DNA from: Trematomus loennbergii
Lineage: Eukaryota > Chordata > Actinopteri > Perciformes > Nototheniidae
Direction: 5' to 3'
Length of the DNA: 64,000 nucleotides
NCBI GenBank assembly: GCA_012861695.1
Contig: JAAOOA010000086.1
Span: 5,687,885 to 5,751,884 of the forward strand
Below, piece after piece: positions 39,101-51,100 of the stretch. Made by a program: the position numbers and the translations under genes. The notes under the pieces were generated by a model, which saw nothing but the letters and a program-made list of their open reading frames with translations, was not told where the DNA came from and did not search any database. Each line of letters begins with the position of its first letter. The stretch's first letter is position 1.

Positions 39101-42100
39101 GTGCAGATAAGACAGTCAAACGTTCGTTTTTCTCCATGGAGGCTTGCAGGCCTCAGTCAACAATCTTCACAACTCATCTAAGAACACTGTCTTGGCGCTA
39201 ATAAACTACCAGATGAAGAAGAAACTTTGTGTACAACTGCCGCGATTAAGAGGATACGACTCGAGGGATTTTAGGGAATGGGTAGTAAATCCACTGTGGG
39301 CAACAGTGGTGTCTCTGCATGCCAGATAGGCAACAACAAAACAACTTAAAGGCACTTTGGCAAAGTAACACTCCCGTAGCTCAAATCCTGTGTCAGCATG
39401 ATATGTGTGGGGGGGACATTAATGGAGTCCTATAAATCCTCATAAACCGTACCCTGACAGTGTGAAAGGGGCTACTTTAGAATAAACCCTTTCACTGCTT
39501 CCCCTCCCCTCTTCTGTCCCCTTCTAGATCACTCCCAGATTTTACACCACCATGACAAAAATGCGTGATAGTCGAGTGTCAAAGAAGAGGTATTAGAGAA
39601 AAAGCAGCCTTTTTTATATGCAGGGCACCTTGCTGGCTGTTGTTGGCCGTTGTGCCTGCGGTGAGAGCTGGAAAACAAACTGCCTCTGCAGCTTTTAAAA
39701 CTTCCTCTCATTGCCAGGACAGTTCTGGAAATGGCACAAGGACGACAGCTTTATAACGTACAATTACTGAGAATTTCAGTAGGAGGGGTGTTTGAATATA
39801 ACTCACTTTGGATTGCAAAAAATAGAATGCATATCATGTAGGAAATGTGAGGTACTTCATGCAGGCTTTGCTGCAAAGAAAAAGTGTCTGTGAATCAATA
39901 ATCAGTTTATTCAACATTTTTATAAAAACCAACAAGGCGTGGTTCAAAATGTTGTTTCAAAACAAGTCTCTTCTATAAAATCATTTGAAATAAGATGATA
40001 TTCAGTGATGAGTGTCCAAACAGAGAGAGATTGCAGTGTACTCGACAATAGAAACCTTTAAATAAGTGTCCAGGTCCTAACATCTGTCAGTAAAGCCTGC
40101 GTCACACTGTCCCGAAATTGACACCAGATGGAACACGAATATGAATTGTGAATTTCGTACGAAGATAGCCCCGAACTTGGTCAACGGCCAAACAACAGCA
40201 GAAGCAACAGCCGAAGCAAGTACGATGCCTACAGAAGGCCCCACGATGGCTCCCGAACCACGCACGAAGGCAACATTTACGTTACATTTAAGACATACAA
40301 CTGCAACGAAAGTAACAAAAACAATTATGTTAAAGGGGACCTATCATGCAAAATGCACTTTTGTACGTCTTTTATACATGAATATGTGTCCCCGGTGTTC
40401 CAGGGAACTCACCAAGTGTCAGAAAACACAACCCTCTCTATTTTCCTCCATACCCAAATCTCTAAAAAAGGGGCTGCAACGGATCTGATAAAAACTGATC
40501 CAGATTTGAACACTGTCCTGACGTCAGGACGTGGCGCTACGGCTATTGGGCCAACTCCACCAATCAGGAGGAGACAGCCACGGCCATTGCCGTTCGAAAG
40601 CGCTGGAGACGCTGTAGTACATATGCCAGGCCTGTAGTGGTGCTGTTCTCACTGAATCTGCCCTTGCTAAAACAGAGCTAAAAAATGTCAAATTGAGCGA
40701 AATGAGGCATGCTAAAATGCATGATCTGTTTGGTATTTTGAAAAAAAAAAAGTATAAATATGCCTTATATAGGTATGGTCCTACACTATATTATTCAAAT
40801 ATAGCATGATAGGTCCACTTTAAAGTACTATGGGACTTTACATTTTGGAAACTTGAGCTAGTATATAATAAAAATTGTCACTGATATTTTCAGACTTTGT
40901 TCTTTACTTTCTCCGTCTTTATATGTAGAAGATATTAAGTTTTCTCAGTCATGTTGTTTCCATAGCAACAACAACTTCCTGTCAACAGCGTAAACTCGCC
41001 TTCAAAATAAAAGCATCCAAATAAAAAAGTTAACCTAAATTACATTTAAGACTTGTAATTGTAAAAATAAACTGAGTTTCACAGAAGACAAATTGGGTTA
41101 TTTACATAATATGTTTATGATTTTGTTGTGCAATAAACAACCAGAGAAGCGATCTGCAAGGAAACATTGCACACCGTGGTCCCATCTCGATGTCATCGTA
41201 GTCGTACTATAATACGATGGCTACACGACGGCATTGCGAGGGCTTCACGTAGTCATGTTGCCTTCCTAAGACAATCGGGCAGCTTCTTGTTTCCTTCGTA
41301 TTGTCTTCGTGAGGCGAAAATGCCCGATGGCACCGATGATCACACGAAGTAAAGACGAAGTAAAGACGAAGATGACACGATTTGACAAGATGCCCTCACG
41401 AGTGCCTTACGAAGGGCAAAATGGACACACAAATTCAACACGAAAAACCTTCGCATGTGTTTCGACAATTTTTTGGCATGCCAAAGATTTTGCCACGAAG
41501 ATGCTGCCGGAGCCTGAAAAACTCCACCGGCGGTCATACGATGGCTTAAGATGCCCTCACAAATGACCCGATGTTGTTACGATCAGAGCCGCATTTGAAC
41601 ATTTTCTTTATCGTGTGTACATCTGGTGTCAATTTTGGGACAGTGTGACGCGGGCTTAAAGAAATGTATGCTAATTAAACGTGACTTCTAAATCAATCTA
41701 AAATCTGATCAGACTTCGGAGGCACCCAAGTCAACCAACAAGTCGATCGTATCGCTGAAACATTTATTAGACTGATTTGTCAAGTGACAACAACAACAAA
41801 ATCTACTTTTTATTGACTTTAATCGTGAACTAAATAATACTTTTTGGAGTGTTGGTCCGACAATGAAAGTAAGCTGAATAGCTCTGTAAGTTGGGATAAT
41901 CATTTACTAAACAAACGGGGTGAATTAGATGAAATAATAATTAGTTTCCGCCCTTATATCACACAAAAAGCAACAGTCTGTAAAAACACGTGATTCAATC
42001 CTCTCACCAAAGGGCTCAAGATTTCATTTGAGATACAGAAAGAGAGACAGAGACATCGCCTTGATCTGCACATCAGATAGGCTACAGTTGATTCCCTTGG

Positions 42101-45100
42101 CATCAGAGCAAAGAGCATGTCAGACATAATGACCAACATCCTGCAGCATCTCATGCCACCAACAAACACAGCACAGGCCACCAGTCACTATCATTATTAA
42201 GTCAAATGAAAAGCTGTATTCATATCCACATACAAAGCTGGTATGTTACTATTGTAGACATTTGGATAATCGTATTGAGACACTGTTACAGAGAAAGAGA
42301 TTTGATCAAACTCTCTTCTAAGAGACAACGTTTGCTAAATCTAAAGGCTACAAAAACAGGTAACATTTAAAAATGTTTAGCACATAGAAAGACCTCACCC
42401 TTTCTGTGCCACCTGCAGCACCCACTGGCCCCAGGGAGCCACAACTCAAACCCACAAACAGTTTTAAAGGCAGGAACAGCCACTTACCTAGAAGAAAAAA
42501 CACAAGAGAAAGAGGCAAATTTAGCAAAAATGCAGTTCTCTTAAAGTGAAATAGTTACTGTTCCAAAAATATAACTGCTAGTATAAAAAAGAAAGCACTT
42601 TAAAATGGGAGTGGTGTTGACACAAACACTGTGCGTTACTGTAGTTGTTAATGGATTGAACAGTGCCAACAAAACCTTTTGGAAATGCTTTTAACGGTAT
42701 AAGATGCAGATTAATGAGAAGACCGCAAAACCCTTCTGGGCAAAATTAAAGAAAGACAAATAAGCAGATGGAAATGGCTTCTGAAGTAGCATTGATCTTC
42801 ATAGTACTTAACTCTGTGAATGCAATCTCATTAAGGCTCCCACCAACTCTGCCATCAGCCTGCAGTAGCTTCACTAACAGCGACACCTGCTGGCCCCTGC
42901 AGGGACAGCTGCAAGCCCAGAAGCAGCTGTGTTTTAAAGCTTGTCTTTCAAGTGGTTTAAGAGTCACCTGGTTTCAATTCCTGAGCTGATTCCCCTTGCC
43001 CTAACCAAACAAAGCATGGTGAGTGTAATCATGTCCCCCCGAGAGGAGGATTAAAGGAGGGAGTGTATGATTAGAGAGGATGTGTCAGTTTACAGAAGCA
43101 GTCGGCCTTCTGAATTACAGGAAACCTGGGGTTAATGAGATTATGTAATCACATCAGCTAAATTAGGAGGACGCTCCGCTAAGATTGTGGCCAGATTTTT
43201 AAACCAGCATGACTGACAGACTCACTGACAACTGTAACAGGATTACACTCACTACTATCATTACTATTACTGAGGAATACAGAGCCAACACAGAGCACAC
43301 AATCAGTTCTTACAGACTGAATTATACACCTACAACAGAATATGACAAACAAAGACTGAGTGCCTAGATGTATATTGGGCTTGTTGTAATCCATGTTTCT
43401 GGTACTGGTCACTTTTTTTCCATCTTGTTTATTTCTGAAATAATTTATTGGCTTTTATACAATCGCTGAATAAATCTGAGGTTAGTGGTGAAAAAAAGGT
43501 CCAAAGCAAGCTATCCCAATCCTGCATTGACCCATAATGCACCAACATTCAAGACCTCAGATCAAGTATCAAGGCTCAGGCCCCATTTACACGGGAACGC
43601 AAACTAAACGCAAACGAACCGAATTCGATATCAAAAAAGTCTTCCGTTCACACGGATACAGCTCAATAAACGTGTCCCTTCACACGAGACCGCTCGACCC
43701 GCTGGAGACGCTGTATACATATGCCGGGCCTGTAAGTGGCGCTGTACTTCCGCCACAAAATACACCAAAAGCACCTCAGTGTAGTCACTGTGGTGTTTGC
43801 TATTTTAGGGGTTTGTTTACTCAAACTGTTTACTGCATTACCTACTTTTCTTTATAGCTCTATCTTATCGATCTTGGTTTGTTAGTTCTACGCTTTTTCT
43901 AAAATGTTCATTTATTAGGAAAGATTTTCCTACTAAAACCTGTAATACAGGAAAATACACACCCCTTAAGTTAAAAATGCACATTTTGAGCGCTGAACAT
44001 GCAACAGCTGACAGCCTGATGCTAAAAGCCCTGCAGGGGATTCTGGGTCATCAGCTGTTTTTTGGGCCACTTTATGGCAGCAGAAGCAGTAGAGAGTAAA
44101 TGTACTTAATACCAACATATTACTTGTCTTAAGTTGATAAGACAAACCTGTTAGCAACATGCAACAGATATGTATGTGCCAAAGATACATTTGGATAAAA
44201 TATCCACTCTCGGTTACTGTAGGTCGTAATCAAAGCAATGTAGCTCTTTAGCTGCTAAATGTTAGCGGTAACTTTGTCTGCTGTTTGGTTCCCAGCAGAT
44301 GGTGTACACTACATTTATCAGAACTCAGTGTTTCCCCTATATACAAATAGTGGCGGCGCAGCGCCGCTGCTGAAATATGCGCGCCGCTGCTAGGGGGCGC
44401 CAGCCAGGTACCCAAAAAAAAAATATTTTTTTTATTAATTTTTTTTAATTTTTTTTTTTATTAAAATAATAATAAATGGCGACCCTTTTTCATTTTTGAT
44501 TGTTTGTTATGTGGATTTGTAGTATTTGTGTTACTGTATGTTCAATAAAGGTGTATTTTTGCAAAATCTTGAGACATTGCCACTGTATGTACTGGCAGGG
44601 CCGATTTTGGAGGAGGAGAGCTCTCCTGTCAGACTGAGAGGCTCAGTGAGGTTAAAGGACTCTCTGAGTGTTTAGATAGTTCACTTTAGTCTAAGGCGTT
44701 GTGCACACTGGAACGTTTGCATTTATGCACAGTATGCGTATTCAAAAAAGTCTCCCGTTCACATGCATTCGTTTCATTTAACGTGTCTGTTCAAACGAGA
44801 CCGCTGGAAACGCTGTAGTACATATGCCGGGACTGTAAGTGGCGCTGTAACTTCCGCCACAAAATACACCAAAAGCCGCGAAGAAGACTCCTCTGGGACA
44901 CGCCGGTCCTCTGCCTACAAACATTTCTCTTTTTGCCGCCGACGGGCGCAGGAGCAATGAACAATGAACAATAATGGCCTGGATTAGGCAGTAAAGACAA
45001 GTTTGGTGTATCGCAGAGCGGACTGTTTAATTTTGTTTGTGTTGTTTGGCTGGAAAATTGTCAATATAATGGATCAATGCATGAAATCTGACTCTGTTTA

Positions 45101-48100
45101 TTTTGTTTAAGGAGTATATTGGGCGTTAACAATTCTGGTTTGCCTTTTATAATATTATTTCATTCAAGAACCCCTTGTGCGTTTAATTAACACAGCTATT
45201 TTTGATAGTTGATCGTTACAGATGGCTACTGTCATGCTACAGCAGTGAGCAGGGGAGAGGCGGGGCTATCGTTATTTTTTCAGGAAATATTCGTATAGAG
45301 GTGATTACATGGACTCGGTTGACCCCCCAGAGCGTTTCGTTTGCAAATCTATCCACCTTGGGACCCGTTATCGTTTGTGGGGTCAGTTTCTATCGGCCTC
45401 GTGTAAATAATAGGGCTATACGCACGCGAAACTATGCAGATACAAGCAGTTTTTCCTCGTGTAAACGGCGCCTAAGTTATCTCAGTGGGTCTCAAACGTT
45501 TTGACCACAAACACATATTTCCAAGCCACTCCTTTATAATTATTATGATAATAAAAACAGGTTTGAAATCATTCCAATGTATACTGTAGGACAGTAAACC
45601 AAACATATCGTTTAAAGTTGGAGAGATATAAAAATATGCATGAATAAATAAATGTTAACTAGGTAAAATAAGATATGAATGAACAATACAAAAAAAAAAA
45701 GTTACATTTATTTGTTATTGGCTATGGTAGGTTATTGGTTATGTTCATATACTTATTTAATTATTAAAATGTAAACCGATCTTTTTCATATGGGTGTTTT
45801 AGAGTTGTACCCCCTAGATCAGGTCTCTAGTAATTGTGTGCTCAAAGTGCACCAGATTGAAGCATTTTACTTTAAAATGTTCAACAAAATCTTCCCGGGG
45901 GGGCATACCCCCGGACCCCCCTAGAGGATGTGACGTCCACCCCCCAATTCAAACATGTTCATACAACACTGAATACATTTGAAGCCATGTTGACGTCTAT
46001 TACCTATGTCAATAAGTTTCTGTTTTTGTAGTCTATTTGTCTTTTGTAGAGATTTTTTATTTATTCTTTATATATAAAATCTCGCCTAGGGCAGCAAATT
46101 GTCTAGAACCGGCCCTGGTATTAGGCCTCAAGAGCCTTTCTTGTGCTGGCAGACACATAGAAAAATATTGGCGGGGCGCACTTCGCACGTGCACACACTA
46201 AAAGATTTCACGCGCTCCGCGCTCACATTATGCTGGGCCCACGTGCCTTAGCACCGCTGCTATGACTCCATCCTAGGGGAAACACTGGAACTGTTTTGCT
46301 GAAAACGACTTCCTGCTTGCACACTTAGCGGAAAAATACAATGTGGAGCTGGTAATCTAAAACTTTCTTGCCCAATGCATATAAGCAGTACAGATTGGGC
46401 ATTCACAAGAATATGCGAGTAGGTAATGACAAAGTTAATGTGATAAAGTTCAAGCGAGCATTTGTATTACTCTTGAATAAGGAGTTTAATTGGGTGGCGT
46501 TAAAGAATGTTGGCACAACTCCAATTATGTAATGTGCAGGTTATCCAAAGTTTAAGAACAGGGGGAGTTGATTTTTGATCAAGTTCCTGAAAATGGCTCT
46601 GGAATGCCATAACAAGCATGATCTGATCTGACTCATCTACATAAACAGAGCATAAGCATGACAAATATTCTTAGTCTTTGTTGTTATTTGATACAGCTAA
46701 TAAATGTATTTAGGGGCACGGAAAAAATGTAGTCGGCTGGACAGGAAGGTAAAAAAGCATTGACGTTGAGATGTCGTGTCCCAAAATATTGTTGATGGGA
46801 TTTATAAGACTGAATCATAAGAATAACGTTTCGGCTGTAAAGCCAAAACAAGCAGAAGGACACTAAAACATTCAGTAGACCTGATAAGACAATGGAAATG
46901 TGTTGTAATTATAAACATATTGATTTCAATTGAATTAGGGCGGGGCAAGCTATTTGGTGTTTTGATGTCTCTGCATGCAGTGTACGTGGTTATAGTTTTC
47001 CCATCTGGAGTGACTACTACCCCTGGCTGGACAGAAACAGGTGAGGAATCTGAAACATGGCCATGCACCAATTTCTTCAGCTCAAATAGCAGCTGAAGCA
47101 TCTGAGAGCAACTTAATACTGCTTCTACAGATACAGGCAGAGTGACATATGATCCCTCCATATCTGAGCATGAAACACAGACAGGATGTATGCATCAGCA
47201 ACATTCAGCAGACACGCCTAATGAGGCCAGTTCAGGCGTTCAAGAATGACAAATGTACAGAAAGATGTCCATTTCACAAGCATATTTAGTCTATTCATGA
47301 AAATCTATTCTATTCTATTCAAATCTATTCATGAACTATGAGCCCACCACTCAAATACAGCAGCCACTTATTTATCCCCTGCATTGGATCGTTATATGCT
47401 GGGATATTCTTGGCGAGCAAAAGTGCAGCAGTAGAGAAGAAAAGAAAATGCTGATGTGATGCTGGACTGTTATCCGCAGATCAAACAGAGCACGACTGCA
47501 GATACACATGTACGGGATGTTGAGGGGAAATAAGGAAGCAAATCATAGTGGGATACTTATTCATCACTAAATGGGAGATTACAATCTAAACCATATACTT
47601 ATAGGTCATGAGGAAACCACATAATAGCCCCAATCATGTTGTTGCTTTTAAGTTGGTTCTGGAAAGCCTACATGTTGTTTATCTGTACAACGGAAAGCTG
47701 CAATCAATAGAGTTTCAGCAGAAGGATTTTCACCTCATGATCATTAAAGGGATAGTTCAGATGTTTTGTGACATGGTTAACGCTTTACTAGTCCTTTTAA
47801 ACATCAAAGTCACACAATTATACAAATTAAAATAACCGTTATGCGAGGTAAAAAAGTGTACACTTAAACTGACTGTTTGTTTTTTAGGTGGGCTTTTCTT
47901 TTTATGTTTCTAAATTACATTATGCTGCCACACTCAACACAGCTGTACATGCTAAGCTGTTACTGGTGTCTGATTCTCAAGCTTACAGGCGATATACTTA
48001 AATGGATAGGTAGGCCATATAATCTCCCTTTAAAAAAATCAGGATTAACCCCTTTAGGTGACTGGGTGTTTAGAAAACATTTGCTTAAAGCTATATTCTG

Positions 48101-51100
48101 TTTTTGGTTCTGAGTTTCCTTATATCTGAATATCTAATACATTAAACAATATAACATATCACCAACACACATGGATTTGTTACAGCTTAGTTATCACCTG
48201 TCTAACTGATACTGCAATCACAAGTGATGTCAAAACAATGTCACATGGTATTGCCGACAATAGCAAGCACTTCCTGTCTGTCTCTGTTCATGTTATAGAC
48301 ACAACGGTCTTCACTCAGGGCTGCAGGTTTGGAAACAACAGCTGATGACCCAGAATCACCTGCAGAGCTTATTAGCAAACAGGTTGTCAGCTGTGGCGTG
48401 TTCAGCACTCTGTGTGCACCGTTCATAACTCTCATTCCAGTTCAAACTAAGGCAATCCCTACGTGAGGTTGTATCACCATTATTGTGAAAAAGGGAATCC
48501 ACTGAATGATTCCAAAAAGGACGAGTGTCATTGTTAGTACTTGATAAGCAGAACACAGCTTTATTATTTATATGTGTACTGTATGCTTGTTTCCCCCTGA
48601 ACATAGTCAATCTGGGTAGAACTCCTGTATTCATGTTTTTGTATATATAATGTAGCCGCTTCTTTTAAGTGTTATTATTAATCAATTACTTTCTGAGTAT
48701 CTGTGTAAAATATTGAAGTAGCTCTGCAAAACACAACCTGCCACTGTCAGGAAACCACTTTGTCACGTACGTCTGAAACACTAAACCGTCAGAGGTCAAG
48801 AGCACTGACCCCTGCGCTGACCTTCCTTTATGGCTGGTTTGAACCTGCACTGCTTGAAAGGCCCAACTTCGTGCTCTCACAGGCATATAACATACAGGAA
48901 GCATCACTCACAGTAGTGCACTGTTAGTACAAATATACTGATATGACAGGAACCCTGGAGAAGTGTGTTAAAACACACAGGGCTACAGACATAGCTAATG
49001 GTAGCGCTCTACAAAGGTCAAAGGTTAAAAACAGCATGGAAAATCATGTTTTGCGTAGTCATTTCTTTGGTTATTTGATTACTCCTCAGTAAGGGAGAAA
49101 ATGCCCAGACGGACCCTTAAGAAGTTGGAGACAAAACAATGCAGAAATCAGGTAAGAAACAGAAGAATGCTAAACAAAAGAAAATACATTTTCAGAGTTA
49201 AGTAAGAAAGTAAAGAAGAAAGAAAAGCTGCCATCAGTGGCGAACCATCAGGCCCTCTAGGCCCTCTCTGAGAGCCCAAGATATTCTAAAAAATAATATT
49301 TGAAAACATAAAAAGAAAAACATTTTTTTTTAAATATTTCTTTAGTTATATTTTTCATTAGTTTTACCAAAATAACTTGATTTAATTGTATTTCAAATAA
49401 CATTTCCAAAGAAATAAATCCGTCGAATCTGCCTGTTCAGTTTCTGTTTGAATGTGAAGGGTTAAATGAAAGAAGCTCCTTGAGCCGTCTCTGCGAGTTA
49501 CTGTGAAGACAGGAGCTGATTGGTGGTCCTGCTATGAATTCACAGAGGGCCCGCTACAGTAACTGAACGACAGAGTAAAGTCAAATGACAGTACAATTGA
49601 CCAATCATATCTTCCCTCTAAATGGGTGGGCTTTGGGGGGGGGGGGGGGGGACTTTACTGGCATTGATCCGGACCAGTGACCTTGCATAAAGTTCACAAC
49701 TGGACCTTTAATAAAAAAGTTTGAGTACCCCTGGCCTATAGGTATAAAAGTCACGGCTCGCCACCGGCTTCCATATCTTCATTTAAGTTGGGTCCTATTC
49801 AATCATTAACAAATGAGCTGTAAACCGAAGTCAATAGAAAGGAAACAACCCACCAACTAACGTTTAATTGTTAAGTAATTTTCTTGCAAAACATGCTGTT
49901 GTCAGCCTATAAGAACATTGAGATTTCCTGTATATATCAGCTGTATATCTTATTCAAATAAAATGAATATCTTTGGCTTTTGAACTGACAAAACAACCTT
50001 TAAACTAATAATTTAGGAAATGTTTCACTATTAATCGATAAAAAATACTTTATCGGTAACAAAAATGACTTCATTGTTAGTTCAGCAAATTCAGCTCTTT
50101 GGCCCTTTTTCAGAGATCTGCATAAGCCTTAAATGAGCTCAGAAATATCTAGGTCAAGAACCCAAAGCTGTCTGGTAGACCAAGGTTAAAGTGAGAAGAA
50201 TATCAAGATGTTTTAAAGGGTGAACTCTACTGTCAGGAATGAGTCATCAAAGCTATGTGTCAAAAGTGGTCCCGCTTGTCCCAACACACACAGGAGAGCA
50301 TCAACAGGCTCTTGTGTCAAAGAGCTGATTCTGTACCAAGTGCCTGGAAATAGCTGACAAGAACGCACAATGGGAGCAATGGTCTTGAGGTGACGACATG
50401 CTTACAAATGAAGTGAGCTTCACTAAGTAAGCAGCAGTGTTTAACATATTAAGGAACTCCTTTGGGAGTGCTCAGTGAAGCGAGGGAGCTTTTGTCCCAG
50501 GAGCTCTGGGGAAAACATTCTCAGCCTGTCTGAGTGAGGAGGACTTCTTTAGATCCCTCTCCAGGATCATTTAAAGAACCATGCCATCCTGGAAGCTGGT
50601 CCAAAGTCTGACCACAAAATACTCCAAATAAACCACAAGTCCACACAGAACAGCTTGTTTTTTACTCCTTTTGGCTCTCACTAGTTGGGTTGGGTTCTGT
50701 CGCCTCACATTTGAGGCTTTCTGTCACTATAATTGTCAGTCAGTGTGCTGTGAATCCTTTACTTAGTGAGATATATGCATATACAGTATGCTGAACATTG
50801 AGTCACAGGCACACAGTAAATGAAGCACACTTTCAATGGCCTGAACATCTTAATAACTTAGTCTGGAAATACCAACCATGCAGACAGTGGTGCCTGCAGG
50901 GCATGACATATAGATGGAATATATTTAAGATGCCTTAGGGACAGAACTTACTCAGAATATCCACACAGTTGGGTGCATGCCAATAATAAGACTAAGAGTT
51001 TGATTAAAAACAGAATTGGCCTTACTTTGCAAGTTAAGCAACATACCATCCCAAACCCTGGAGAAAAGGGTTGGGTATTATTAGAAAAAGTATGATACCA

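Larger units (their letters stand above)
32693..40092. other. Intron between plec first exons 1e-like and S10: repeats, no gene
   Basis: About 7.4 kb. It contains a polyG tract near 32964-32974, an element end with TAGGGATGCAC at about 33363, an ATAGA microsatellite (34293-34314), a SINE (34378-34632), another element end TAGGGATGGGCGACATG at about 35723, the GT microsatellite (37936-38046) and a LINE-like tail near 38845-38890 (TTCAAGGTTCAAGG then TTCTTTATTGTC). I found no exon with phase-1 donor and homology. Confidence 0.5.
44326..46287. mobile_element. Outer transposon of a three-level nest
   Basis: Left end CAGTGTTTCCCCTA and right end TAGGGGAAACACTG are perfect 14-base inverted repeats. 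GAACT lies directly outside both ends (44321-44325, 46288-46292), a 5-base match that does not fit the 8-bp hAT rule. The interior is occupied by a second element (44596-46117), itself carrying a third (about 44691-45475). Superfamily of the outer element left open. Confidence 0.75.

Noticed and set aside
42404..42487. Possible internal exon between a pyrimidine-rich acceptor (TTTTTTCTTCTAG) and donor GTGAGG on the minus strand.
   Set aside because: The only long pyrimidine-tract match, but no open frame with homology and no phase relation to plec exons; could at most be a non-coding exon.
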